Positions 53,966-62,615 of a stretch of DNA of 64,000 nucleotides are shown here, in pieces (the first letter of the stretch is position 1; each line of letters opens with the position of its first letter). The notes beneath the pieces were generated by a model. The model had not been told where the DNA came from. It saw only the letters and a program-made list of their open reading frames with translations, and made no database searches. Source of the DNA: an uncultured euryarchaeote. GTDB taxonomy: Archaea; Thermoplasmatota; Poseidoniia; Poseidoniales; Poseidoniaceae. The stretch is from positions 1-64,000 of the forward strand of contig CALBIL010000044.1 in NCBI GenBank assembly GCA_937892945.1, written 5' to 3'. Both the position numbers and the translations under genes were made by a program.

Positions 53966-56583
53966 ACCGTCAAACGTAATACTTTGATTACATGTTCGAG
54001 CGAAGGTAGAGTGAAATTTTCAAGAGGTGGAGAGAAAGGAACTGGCGTATCTAAAGCACCGATAACAAGAGGGGCTGCTTCAAGTGAATAGAAGCATGAT
54101 TCCAAGATTCTACTTTGGATACTGTGCCCCAGTCCACCACACCATTGCCCTTCTTGAAGAACGACCAAACGACCGGTTCTTTGAACGGAATCAATGCATG
54201 TTTGTGCATCGAACGGGAGGAGTGTTCGTAAATCAACGATTTCGACTTCAACATCCTCAGAAGCAAGATGTTCTGCAGCTTGTTGAGCAACATGAAGCAT
54301 GGAACCCCATGTGACCAACGTCACATCACGGCCACCACGGACGACTGCGGCTTTACCAAGTTTGTACCTCTCACCTTTAGCAATGGCTTGTTTGACCGGT
54401 TCTGTATCCACCACTTGGTTGATATTTTGACCCCACCCAGTGAGTCCACCACGTAGACCATACAAACCAATGTGTTCCAAGAACAATACAGGATCATCCA
54501 ACTCAGCACCTTCCATAAGAAGGTCATATGCATCTTGAGGCGTTCCTGCTGCAACAACAACCAATCCTGGGTCATTCGCAAACCATGATTCAATCATGTT
54601 CGCATGGAAGGGCCCAGAGCGTGTACGGCCACCCAGAGGAATACGAATCGTCATTGGACAATCAGCACCCCAGCGCCATCGAAGCATAGCTGCATTGTTG
54701 ACCAATGCATTGAATCCAAGTGCTGCAAATCCACCAAATTGAATCTCAACCATCGGGCGCATACCTGAAAGTGCTGCTCCTACGCCAGTATGAACAATCG
54801 CTGCTTCACACAACGGCATGTCGAGAAGCTTTTCTGAATGCCCTGTGTTTTTCAAAGCCATGTTCATTCCAAAGGCACCGGCAACCTCCATATCTTCGCC
54901 AATAAAAATGCAATCATCACCATGGCGTGTTGCGATATCTACCATTGCTTGCTGAATTGAACGGGCATAGGTCCAGCCGCCTTTTTCGGCATAGGTCAGT
55001 GTCGTTTCGCCAATCTCAAGAGGTGACGGAATCAATTCCTCATCTTGACGGCCTGATAAACGAGTAAAACGTTCTTGATGTGATTCAGCATCATTCAACA
55101 ACGTCACGCCTTTAGTAACCGTTTCTGGCTCAGGCCATGCCATTTGTTCAAGTTCTTCGCGAGCGGATTCGACGTCACGCTGTTCTTCGGCTTCCATGTC
55201 CAACAAGACCGATTCTTCAAGACCGAGGTCAAGAAGTAATTGCCGATGAGTTGGTATTGGATCTTTTGCTTCCCAGTAGGCGAGTAAATCACGATCGACA
55301 TAGCCAGGTGGTGTTCCTGATTCGTTTCCGAGATACAAATCGTCATGATGATGTGCATGACCGCAACCTCGCATTGTTTCGACATGAATGAGTGTTGGAC
55401 CGCCACCGTTCAAAGCAAATTCACGAGCACATGCCGTACTTGCATACCACGCAGCAGGATCAGAACCATCAATAGTCCATGCAGGGAAACCCATTGCATC
55501 GGCCTTATCGGCCCAAACCTCAACACCGGATTGCTTGATTGGAGAAGTATCTAAAGCGATTTGATTGTTTTGAAGGATATAAGTGATCGGAAGGCCTCGT
55601 GCTCCAGCAAGATTCATTGCTTCCCAAAACTCTCCAGAAGACGAAGCGCCTTCTCCAATGCACGCCACTTGGAAACGGTTCAGTTTTTGATGCCAGGCAG
55701 CAAAAGCAAGACCTGTCATTGTAACACTCGCAATAGGTAGAGGAGCTGTTGGAGGTAAAACACCAACATGCCATGCTCCAACGTGTAAGTCGCGACCACC
55801 TGCATCATCCCACCCTCCGTTTTGGTTTGAACCGACTTTCCCTAAATTAGCAGCCATGACATCCAATGGAGTATCTCCCATTGCTAATCCAAGACCTATA
55901 TCTCGAATCATTGGAGCAACAAGGTCACCGTCGTAGCCTTTTCCGGGGCGAGCATCACGAGGAGCGTCAGGTTGGCGGTCAAGAGCCGTGGCCACTGCGA
56001 CAACTCCTTCTTGCCAAGTTGAACGGAATCCTTTACCACCAAATGAAGAACCATCTGGAGTTTCAAGTCCCTCCGAAAAAATAGATTTTAATTCACCATC
56101 CAACATTCTCGTTCGGGTCATCATGGTTTGCCATTCGATACGTTGGTCAATGGTAACCGACATGTAGTGAGCTAAACGGCGGAATACGAGCCTCAAATCA
56201 AGTAAAAAGTGTTGAGATCTACGATCTAAAAACAGTGTTAAATTACGGCGAGGAATGACTTCGACATCTGCATCATCTTTCATTTTAGCATCGACCTGCG
56301 CAACCAAGCCTCGTTGAACTGCGTCGACAAACCGTTGACTGAATTGGTGCCATGAAGGGCCCTCAAATTGTTTGGATTCATTCTCAATCAAAACATCCCA
56401 AACATTCGCCATAAGGAAAAGATGCCCGTCATGCCGTTGAGCAGCAAAACGTAAAATTTCCCTTCGTGCAGCATCTGCATGTAAAGGTTGAGAGAAAACC
56501 AATGGCTCCTTCGGAGTCCAATCGGTTCCATGGATAGCCGGTAAATCTCCTTGGCTCATGGTTTGGCCATAGGCCTCCCCCAT
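53956..56583 (-). CDS. Fused E1 alpha-beta subunit of a 2-oxoacid dehydrogenase
   Basis: About 875 residues combining E1alpha and E1beta of the branched-chain 2-oxoacid/pyruvate dehydrogenase type. Before them lie about 150 residues of unknown type. The ThDP motif is G-E-G-A-S-S-S-G-E through Q-N-N-Q (about 310-340 from this start). The beta part begins near 535 with F-I-G-E-D-M-E and includes L-C-E-A-A-I-V. E1beta-type residues and H-H-D-D in the alpha phosphorylation-loop region support an oxidative decarboxylase. Fusion is unusual because most archaeal and bacterial enzymes of this type have separate alpha and beta genes. E2 and E3 are not in the window. Starts at 56583 or 56559 are both possible. 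Confidence 0.9.
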   Translation of the reverse strand: MGEAYGQTMSQGDLPAIHGTDWTPKEPLVFSQPLHADAARREILRFAAQRHDGHLFLMANVWDVLIENESKQFEGPSWHQFSQRFVDAVQRGLVAQVDAKMKDDADVEVIPRRNLTLFLDRRSQHFLLDLRLVFRRLAHYMSVTIDQRIEWQTMMTRTRMLDGELKSIFSEGLETPDGSSFGGKGFRSTWQEGVVAVATALDRQPDAPRDARPGKGYDGDLVAPMIRDIGLGLAMGDTPLDVMAANLGKVGSNQNGGWDDAGGRDLHVGAWHVGVLPPTAPLPIASVTMTGLAFAAWHQKLNRFQVACIGEGASSSGEFWEAMNLAGARGLPITYILQNNQIALDTSPIKQSGVEVWADKADAMGFPAWTIDGSDPAAWYASTACAREFALNGGGPTLIHVETMRGCGHAHHHDDLYLGNESGTPPGYVDRDLLAYWEAKDPIPTHRQLLLDLGLEESVLLDMEAEEQRDVESAREELEQMAWPEPETVTKGVTLLNDAESHQERFTRLSGRQDEELIPSPLEIGETTLTYAEKGGWTYARSIQQAMVDIATRHGDDCIFIGEDMEVAGAFGMNMALKNTGHSEKLLDMPLCEAAIVHTGVGAALSGMRPMVEIQFGGFAALGFNALVNNAAMLRWRWGADCPMTIRIPLGGRTRSGPFHANMIESWFANDPGLVVVAAGTPQDAYDLLMEGAELDDPVLFLEHIGLYGLRGGLTGWGQNINQVVDTEPVKQAIAKGERYKLGKAAVVRGGRDVTLVTWGSMLHVAQQAAEHLASEDVEVEIVDLRTLLPFDAQTCIDSVQRTGRLVVLQEGQWCGGLGHSIQSRILESCFYSLEAAPLVIGALDTPVPFSPPLENFTLPSLEHVIKVLRLTVQS

Positions 56584-56631
56584 ACAAACGCGACGGCTAA
56601 AACACACGATGTGTGCGTCCAAATAAGAGTT

Positions 56632-57417
56632 TCATTCTTCTTCAGGAACCGCATCTTGAAGCGCCTTCATCGATACACGCGTCACCACTACGGTCGCAAG
56701 TATTGATGCGAGTATTCCAAGAACAAGCATTCCATTACCCATTGGCGTTGACCGCATGCCTTCAATCCCTGAAGAATTAAGGGCGAAGCGACCTAAAGCG
56801 TGACCATAATAGGCATATGCCAATGAATAGACAAGGCCTGAACAATTTGAAATCATGTACACACGAAGGCTGACTGGCGTTGCGGACATCAAATAATTAA
56901 GCCATTCATCAGGTATCAAAGGCGATAAACGAACCAAGACTGAAATTTTCATAGCATCGACAGTGAGGGCTGTTTCAATGTTCTGTAATCTCTTGTCATT
57001 CATGATCGAACGTTGAATACTCTCTCGGAAAAGCCATCTGCCGAGAATAAACGCAATAAAACCTCCAAGAAGGGATGCTACAAAATTGGCAGCGGCAGCA
57101 ATCCAAAACGGAAAAATCGCCCCTCCTGCAACTTTGATGAGAGGAGTTGGTAGCATGATGACGACTGCCAATGAAAGTGCAAGCGTGAACACAATTGGGC
57201 CCAGTGGCCCTAAATCTTCAAACCAAAACAGGATATTCACTGCATCTCTAAACAGTAAAAAGCCGCAGACTCCACAGAGTAGAAGTATAAAGACACCAAT
57301 TAATGCTCGCCAACGATAGATCTTTGGTTGACTTTTTTTAAGTTCATCCAGGTCTGACTTTCGATCGACGAGTCTCAATTCATTGGGTCGAGGAATTGAA
57401 TACTTCGACATGTTCAT
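56632..57417 (-). CDS. VTT-domain (SNARE-associated/TVP38-like) membrane protein
   Basis: 261 residues with five to six membrane helices. The VTT core G-P-L-G-P-I-V-F, P-T-P-L-I-K-V-A-G-G-A-I-F and a later R-L-S-P-L-I-P-D-E-W-L-N-Y are typical of the TVP38/DedA relatives, which include lipid scramblases and transporters. The ATG overlaps the stop of the receiver-domain gene by 4 nt, so the two are coupled in translation. Confidence 0.85.
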   Translation of the reverse strand: MNMSKYSIPRPNELRLVDRKSDLDELKKSQPKIYRWRALIGVFILLLCGVCGFLLFRDAVNILFWFEDLGPLGPIVFTLALSLAVVIMLPTPLIKVAGGAIFPFWIAAAANFVASLLGGFIAFILGRWLFRESIQRSIMNDKRLQNIETALTVDAMKISVLVRLSPLIPDEWLNYLMSATPVSLRVYMISNCSGLVYSLAYAYYGHALGRFALNSSGIEGMRSTPMGNGMLVLGILASILATVVVTRVSMKALQDAVPEEE

Positions 57418-58502
57418 TCCTCTTCTTCAGCCTCAGGCAAAGCCACCAATACATCGCTCAACATTTGTGCAGCATCTTCAATTTGGGTAAGGAGTGTAAG
57501 ATCCGAAACAGCACCAGGGCGGCCCAGATTCCACATAAGATCTGAAACAACTTCTGTTGTTAATCGTGTCAATTCAAGAACCTGGGGATCGATAGGAACC
57601 ATTGTATCAAAGCCATGTAAAGCAATGAGGTCAGGTTGTTCATCAAGGATAGAATCCATCACCCCTTCGACTTCATCTGCAAGTCCTTGAGCTTGTGCTT
57701 CAAGGATTCCTCCCATTGAGGAAGAGATCCCCAGATTCATGTTCTGTGCAATACTACCACCGAGAGGCACTCCACGTTTGGCTTGACTTGGAGAAGATGG
57801 CCCAGATGGAGCATGTTCTTGCGCCATATCCCCTGCATTGATTTGATTTGGAGCAATGAGTTCACCATCAGCACTTGCTTGTTCTACTAACTTATTGAGG
57901 GCTAAACGAAGCATGGAAGACATAGCAGAGGAATCAATTTCAGTGTTCACTTCCAAGCCTTCCGCCCCCATTTGCGAAAGGATTTCATCGATGAAGTTCG
58001 TATTGATTTTTTCTGGCCCGACAAGCCCTTTCAGCATTGGAAGGGCCCATGTACTGTCGCCCATGGTCATTGAAACATCGAAACTTCCCCCACCACCCTG
58101 TCCCGTCGCAACATCTGCTGGAGGAGCAACAAATTGCTTCCGGGTATGTTTGTGTAATTGATCAATTAAGACCTTCGTATCAACTGGTTTTGAAATGACT
58201 TCTGAAACACCCGATTGAGCCGCACTCACTCGATATTCTTGCGAAACATTTCGTGTAAGAATGACCACACGGCATTTGAAAGCAAATTCCGGGTCCGACA
58301 TCAAACGTTGTGTGGCATCGATGGCATCACCATTTTTCCATTCACCATCAAACAAAACCACTTCTGGCATAATGACAAGGGCTGTGCCTTCAGCCTGTCG
58401 AAGAGTGGCAGCACGAGTGATATCGAAGCCTTCACGCTCAAGCGTATTGGCAAGAAGGGAACGACGACCTTCATTTTCGTCTGCAACGATGACTTTGGCC
58501 AT
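57414..58502 (-). CDS. Response-regulator receiver protein with long disordered and helical tail
   Basis: 362 residues. The receiver domain (1-120) keeps acidic Asp8/Glu9, phosphoacceptor Asp52 (V-V-L-F-D-G), Thr83 (V-I-L-T-R) and Lys105 (I-S-K-P), so phosphorylation is likely. The remaining 240 residues have no recognised output domain: Gly/Ser/Met-rich stretches and an acidic helical C-terminus. No histidine kinase is close. Translation may be controlled by a hairpin over the ribosome site (58508-58531). It is coupled by overlap to the VTT membrane protein. Confidence 0.83.
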   Translation of the reverse strand: MAKVIVADENEGRRSLLANTLEREGFDITRAATLRQAEGTALVIMPEVVLFDGEWKNGDAIDATQRLMSDPEFAFKCRVVILTRNVSQEYRVSAAQSGVSEVISKPVDTKVLIDQLHKHTRKQFVAPPADVATGQGGGGSFDVSMTMGDSTWALPMLKGLVGPEKINTNFIDEILSQMGAEGLEVNTEIDSSAMSSMLRLALNKLVEQASADGELIAPNQINAGDMAQEHAPSGPSSPSQAKRGVPLGGSIAQNMNLGISSSMGGILEAQAQGLADEVEGVMDSILDEQPDLIALHGFDTMVPIDPQVLELTRLTTEVVSDLMWNLGRPGAVSDLTLLTQIEDAAQMLSDVLVALPEAEEEE

Positions 58503-58507
58503 AAACT

Positions 58508-58531
58508 CCCTCCCTTCATCTACAGGGAGGG
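58508..58531 (-). promoter_or_regulatory. Hairpin sequestering the ribosome site of the receiver gene
   Basis: In the transcript, CCCUCCC (58531-58525) can pair with GGGAGGG (58514-58508), a perfect 7-bp stem around a 10-nt loop. GGGAGGG is the Shine-Dalgarno, with five bases between it and the AUG at 58502. When folded the site is hidden, which would allow control of translation by temperature, ligand or a protein. Confidence 0.55.
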
Positions 58532-58605
58532 CAGTAGAGACTTGAACCTCACCCTTGACAAAGGAGATGAATGTTTAATTCGCGGGTTCGAGAAGTAAAG
58601 CCGAA

Positions 58606-59811
58606 TCAATTCCGAATAATTTCGTCTGGAGCAATCGATTGCCAAGCCATGATGCCACCTTCGAGATTATACAGCGAAGAGCCTTCATATCCTGCTTGTA
58701 TCAACATCATCGCAGCCATTTGTGAACGCATTCCACTTCGACAAAGGACGACTACTTCTCGGTCTTTGGGGATCGAATCGGCCATAGAGAGTACTGCCTC
58801 GTGATTAATTTGCAAATCACTTGAAGCAACGTGGGCTTGTTGATATTCGTGTTCAGAACGAACATCGAGAATGAAGGGCATCCAGCCTGTGTTCCTCCGC
58901 TCGACAAAATCAGTCATTGAAATCGAATTGAACATTGTTTTTGACGCAGAAGTTTCTCCTTCATCAATGTCACCCATTCGAGTCACCCTCATGCACCAAG
59001 CTTCATCATCAAACATGACAGTACTCAACGCTAAATCAGAAATAACTTCACGTTCAGAATTATGCGTGAACCGAAGTGTTTCGAAGGTCATTAATTCAGC
59101 ATCATAGATGAGGAGTCGACCGTTGAGTACTTCCCCGAGTCCAAGAATAATTTTGATGGCTTCATTTGCTTGTAAGGAACCAATCACACCGGGCAAAACA
59201 CCGAGAACACCACCTTGCTCACACGAAGGAACAGATTGTGGTGGAGGTGGTTCTGAGAAGAGGTCTCGGTAACAGGGCCCATTCTTAAAATTGAAAACGC
59301 TTACTTGACCTTCGAATCGATATATAGAACCATACACCCAAGGTATATCATTCAAGAAGCATGCATCGTCAATGAGGTAACGTGTTGGAAGATTATCCGT
59401 CCCATCAATCACAACATCCCAGCCTTCACGAAAGATTGAGTCAATACGTTCTGGAGTCAAACGGATTCCAAAAGTAGAGATCTTTAATTCGGGATTCAAT
59501 TCAAGGAGACGATTACGAGCAGATTCTACTTTTGGTTCCCCTATGGTGGAAGTCGAATGAATCACTTGGCGTTGAAGATTCGAGAGGTCGACTGTGTCAT
59601 CATCTACAATCCCAATATGGCCTATTCCAGCCGCTGCGAGATAGAGAAGCACTGGACTGCCAAGACCTCCTGCTCCGATAACTAAAACGCTCGATTGACA
59701 AAGCAGCCGTTGTCCATCAAGCCCAACTTGGGGCAAGGTGATGTGACGCGCATAACGTTGAACATCAATATCCACAAGCAATCCCAAACTGCCCAAGCAG
59801 GGCTCGGACAT
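58606..59811 (-). CDS. E1-like adenylyltransferase with rhodanese domain (MoeB/Uba4 type)
   Basis: 401 residues. The ThiF/MoeB domain (15-245) has the ATP loop G-A-G-G-L-G-S-P (46-53), D-D-D-T-V-D-L-S-N-L-Q-R-Q, and Cys197 in S-C-E-Q-G-G-V-L-G. The C-terminal rhodanese domain has active-site Cys357 (V-L-C-R-S-G-M-R-S). Such fusions activate ubiquitin-like sulfur carriers (MoaD, SAMP or Urm1-type) for molybdopterin or tRNA thiolation. The zinc-site pair seen in many homologues as C-Y-R-C is C-Y-R-D here. A link to the molybdenum hydroxylase is plausible. Confidence 0.9.
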   Translation of the reverse strand: MSEPCLGSLGLLVDIDVQRYARHITLPQVGLDGQRLLCQSSVLVIGAGGLGSPVLLYLAAAGIGHIGIVDDDTVDLSNLQRQVIHSTSTIGEPKVESARNRLLELNPELKISTFGIRLTPERIDSIFREGWDVVIDGTDNLPTRYLIDDACFLNDIPWVYGSIYRFEGQVSVFNFKNGPCYRDLFSEPPPPQSVPSCEQGGVLGVLPGVIGSLQANEAIKIILGLGEVLNGRLLIYDAELMTFETLRFTHNSEREVISDLALSTVMFDDEAWCMRVTRMGDIDEGETSASKTMFNSISMTDFVERRNTGWMPFILDVRSEHEYQQAHVASSDLQINHEAVLSMADSIPKDREVVVLCRSGMRSQMAAMMLIQAGYEGSSLYNLEGGIMAWQSIAPDEIIRN

Positions 59812-59826
59812 AAACTCATTGAGAGG

Positions 59827-60753
59827 TCAATGTTGATCTTCAAGCCACTTTTCGACATCCATAGCGGCTTGACAACCCATGCCAGCTGCAGTAATTGCTT
59901 GTTTGTAACGGGTATCAACGACATCTCCGGCTGCAAAAACACCTTCAACCGAGGTCATCGTGTGTTTCTTGTGAAGAATATAGCCTTCTTCATCGACCTC
60001 GACTTGCCCTTCAAGGAACCCTGTGATTGGTTTATGGCCGATAGCGATAAAAGCGCCCGTGACATTGATATTTTCGGTTTTTCCATCTCTTGGATCTTCA
60101 AGTACCGCACCAGTCAAACCTTTTTCATCTGAAAGCCATTCCTTCACTTGGCGAAAGGTTTTGATTTCAATTTTCTCATGCTTGGCTGCTCGTTCATACA
60201 TGATGGTTGAGGCACGGAAAGTATCTCGCCGGTGGACGAGTGTTACTTTGGAAGCAAAGCGCGTGAGGAAGGTAGCCTCTTCACAAGCAGAATCGCCACC
60301 ACCAATAACCATCACTTCTTCATTTTTGAAAAAAGCACCGTCACAAGTGGCACAGGTCGAAATTCCTCTCCCTTTCTGTGCTTCTTCACCAGGGGCATTG
60401 AGCCAAATTGATTCTGCCCCAGTTGAAACAATGATGGCTTGAGTGAGGAAGGTCTCACCTTCTACAATGACTTTGTAAGGTTGCTCTGAGAGGTCAACTG
60501 ATTCGACATTTTGGTCACGGACTTCAAGTCCAAACCGTTCGGACTGCTCTCTCAATTCCATCATCATCTCAGGACCGCCAATACCCTTTGGATATCCGGG
60601 GAAGTTCTCTATGTCCGAAGTAAGCATCAACTGACCTCCGGACATATAGCCTGCGAACATAAGTGGTTCAAGCATGGCTCGGGCTGCATACAGTCCAGCA
60701 GTGTATCCTGCAGGACCTGAACCGATGATGATGACATTGTGAACTTTTGACAT
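59827..60753 (-). CDS. trxB: Thioredoxin reductase
   Basis: 308-residue flavoprotein of the low-molecular-weight TrxB family. FAD loop I-I-G-S-G-P-A-G-Y-T-A (9-19), redox-active C-A-T-C (134-137), NADPH loop V-I-G-G-G-D-S-A-C-E-E-A with H-R-R-D after it (the arginine pair that selects NADPH), and the C-terminal G-V-F-A-A-G-D-V FAD block. It lies 15 nt upstream of the E1/rhodanese gene and may supply reductant to the sulfur chemistry; the thioredoxin partner is not in the window, apart from the exported thioredoxin-fold protein at 16.5 kb. Confidence 0.96.
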   Translation of the reverse strand: MSKVHNVIIIGSGPAGYTAGLYAARAMLEPLMFAGYMSGGQLMLTSDIENFPGYPKGIGGPEMMMELREQSERFGLEVRDQNVESVDLSEQPYKVIVEGETFLTQAIIVSTGAESIWLNAPGEEAQKGRGISTCATCDGAFFKNEEVMVIGGGDSACEEATFLTRFASKVTLVHRRDTFRASTIMYERAAKHEKIEIKTFRQVKEWLSDEKGLTGAVLEDPRDGKTENINVTGAFIAIGHKPITGFLEGQVEVDEEGYILHKKHTMTSVEGVFAAGDVVDTRYKQAITAAGMGCQAAMDVEKWLEDQH

Positions 60754-60821
60754 GATATGTATCTCCTACAACCTTGTTACGAGCATTCATCACTTGAACA
60801 TTGACATCGAAACGTTAGAAC

Positions 60822-61070
60822 TTATTCGATGGATTCGGATGTATCAATCGAGTTTTTCCGACCTTTAATTTGTTTAAACAGCCAACGAGAAAAGACCATT
60901 GAACACAAAAGAAAGCCGAGTGAAACGGGCCAAGGTGCTTCGGCGGAAGTGGAAAGAAAATAGGTGACTGCAAGAATTCCAACACCGTAGAACGCCCGGA
61001 AAATTGAGAAGACAATGAAGGAGCGAAACAAGGGGTTTGCACGTAATTGCTGAAACTTCGATGCTTGCAT
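60822..61070 (-). CDS. Small two-helix membrane protein
   Basis: 82 residues with two membrane helices (about 17-38 and 47-62) and a basic loop end (K-Q-I-K-G-R-K). GAGGTTA lies 6 nt before the ATG at 61070, and the gene follows ribH by 21 nt, so it is probably the last gene of the riboflavin operon. It resembles DUF4229-like small membrane proteins only in layout; no family is claimed. Confidence 0.65.
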   Translation of the reverse strand: MQASKFQQLRANPLFRSFIVFSIFRAFYGVGILAVTYFLSTSAEAPWPVSLGFLLCSMVFSRWLFKQIKGRKNSIDTSESIE

Positions 61071-61091
61071 GTTGTAACCTCAATGCTTGAT

Positions 61092-61490
61092 TCATTGGAG
61101 CATTGATGCGATTGCTGCAACAGCAGCTCGCGCATGCGCTTCGAGGCGTGGTTCAATGTGTTCTGGTTCGGCACCGGGACCGATGATTCCCAAACCGATT
61201 GGTTTTTCATGAACCAATTGCAACTCAATGATGGTCTTGATGACGGCTTGACCCATTGCCAAGCCATGTTGAGTCTGTCCCTTTTCAATGATACCGAGGC
61301 ATGCCGCTCCATCGATCTCGTCATCAGATAACTGACGGTCAAGGGCAAGGGGGACTTCCATTGCACCAGGCACCCAGACCACATCGACAATCTCGAGACC
61401 GTGTTGTATTGCTTCTTCACGAGCCCAAGCGAGCATGCGTTCGATTTCAGCACGGTGGAACGAACCACAGACGAGGGCAATATTTGGCAT
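61092..61490 (-). CDS. ribH: 6,7-dimethyl-8-ribityllumazine synthase
   Basis: 132 residues from the ATG at 61490, which has GGAG upstream; the longer opening to 61520 overlaps ribE. Lumazine synthase joins 3,4-dihydroxybutanone phosphate with the ribityl-pyrimidine. Signatures: A-L-V-C-G-S-F-H at the start, V-P-G-A-M-E-V-P-L-A, and the catalytic His75 in G-Q-T-Q-H-G. The short N-terminus fits archaeal forms. Confidence 0.95.
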   Translation of the reverse strand: MPNIALVCGSFHRAEIERMLAWAREEAIQHGLEIVDVVWVPGAMEVPLALDRQLSDDEIDGAACLGIIEKGQTQHGLAMGQAVIKTIIELQLVHEKPIGLGIIGPGAEPEHIEPRLEAHARAAVAAIASMLQ

Positions 61491-61494
61491 ATCA

Positions 61495-62103
61495 TTAACT
61501 CCTTTTTCCTTCAAGAACACGTTCCACTGTCGCTACGATAGTCTGTGTTGTAGAATCGATTTCAAGATTGACGGCATCGCCGATTTCTTTGTCGACAAGC
61601 GTTGTCAAACGAAGTGTTTCAGGAATAAGATGTAATGAAAATGTACCTTCGTGAACTTTTCCGATGGTTAACGAAATACCATCAACGGCAATGTATCCTT
61701 TCTCCATCACATATTTCGTGATACTGGAAGGAACAAGTACAGTGTAATCAATACTTTCACCGTGTTCTTTTTTAGAATGGAGAATACCTGTATCCATGAT
61801 GTGGCCTGAAAGTAAATGGCCGCCAATTTCATCTCCAAATTTCAAAGAGCGTTCGACGTTTACTTGCTGGCCAACGGTGAGATGGCCAAGAGTGGTTCGA
61901 GTAAGTGTTTCTGAAATGACATCAAAGTCGACAACTGAACCTTGAATGGTCACTGCAGTAAGACACACACCATCAATTGAAACACTTGCGCCTGTTTCCA
62001 AGAGAGATGTATTTGGTAATTCGAGTTGTAAAGTATGGATACTCTGTTTATCTACAATGCTAAGCACTGTCGCAGTTCCTTGAATAATGCCAGTGAACAT
62101 CAA
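61495..62103 (-). CDS. ribE: Riboflavin synthase, bacterial alpha-chain type
   Basis: 202 residues made of two lumazine-binding repeats (1-97, 98-195), starting M-F-T-G-I-I and with the characteristic S-I-D-G-V-C-L-T and A-V-D-G-I-S-L-T repeat motifs. It dismutates two lumazines to riboflavin. Most archaea use an unrelated pentameric riboflavin synthase (RibC-type, related to lumazine synthase), so this bacterial form suggests gene transfer and displacement. It overlaps ribL by 4 nt; ribH begins 4 nt after it. Confidence 0.95.
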   Translation of the reverse strand: MMFTGIIQGTATVLSIVDKQSIHTLQLELPNTSLLETGASVSIDGVCLTAVTIQGSVVDFDVISETLTRTTLGHLTVGQQVNVERSLKFGDEIGGHLLSGHIMDTGILHSKKEHGESIDYTVLVPSSITKYVMEKGYIAVDGISLTIGKVHEGTFSLHLIPETLRLTTLVDKEIGDAVNLEIDSTTQTIVATVERVLEGKRS

Positions 62104-62552
62104 GCATCCTCCTCCGAATCCGATTGGGTAGATAGTTGAAGAATTCGAGCAATGATTTTACGCGTACCGTCCAAATCATCAGACAATCCTTCGACACGAG
62201 TTACTTGGATATGGCCAAATCCGAGTTGATCTAATTTGGTACGGATTCGATCTTCAGCATGTTCTTGATCATATCCTAAAGCAATGATATTAGGTTTGAC
62301 ATGAGGCAAGATGTCAAAGATTGGCACATTAGGTGGATTTCCAATAATCGCTTCATCAACTGGTTTCAATCCTTCAACCATTCTACGACGAAGTTCTTGA
62401 CCGGTGACAGGTTCATGCTTGCGCATTCGCACAGTATCGTCATGGGCAACGACGACTGTAAGATGGTCGCCAAGCGATTTTGCTTGTTCCATATAGTGCA
62501 AATGACCTGCATGAAGTAAGTCAAAAACCCCGACCGCCATGACCCGCTTCAT
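62100..62552 (-). CDS. ribL: Archaeal FAD synthetase
   Basis: 150-residue cytidylyltransferase-like nucleotidyltransferase. The HxGH motif is H-A-G-H (14-17) in V-F-D-L-L-H-A-G-H; A-L-G-Y-D-Q and the C-terminal G-T-R-K-I-I replace the usual I-S-S-T-R region. RibL adenylates FMN to FAD in archaea, which lack the bifunctional bacterial RibF. The ATG at 62552 has GGTGAG upstream, and an extension to 62588 adds non-family residues. Co-transcribed with ribE by overlap. Confidence 0.93.
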   Translation of the reverse strand: MKRVMAVGVFDLLHAGHLHYMEQAKSLGDHLTVVVAHDDTVRMRKHEPVTGQELRRRMVEGLKPVDEAIIGNPPNVPIFDILPHVKPNIIALGYDQEHAEDRIRTKLDQLGFGHIQVTRVEGLSDDLDGTRKIIARILQLSTQSDSEEDA

Positions 62553-62615
62553 CTGCTCACCTGTTGTTGTGAAAGTATAGTCCCTCAAGGTTTTACCGGC
62601 ATGCCGATGTTCCAG

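Noticed and set aside
60815-61495. Open frame of 226 codons on the minus strand
   Set aside because: It shadows ribH and the small membrane gene in another frame and shows no family motif.
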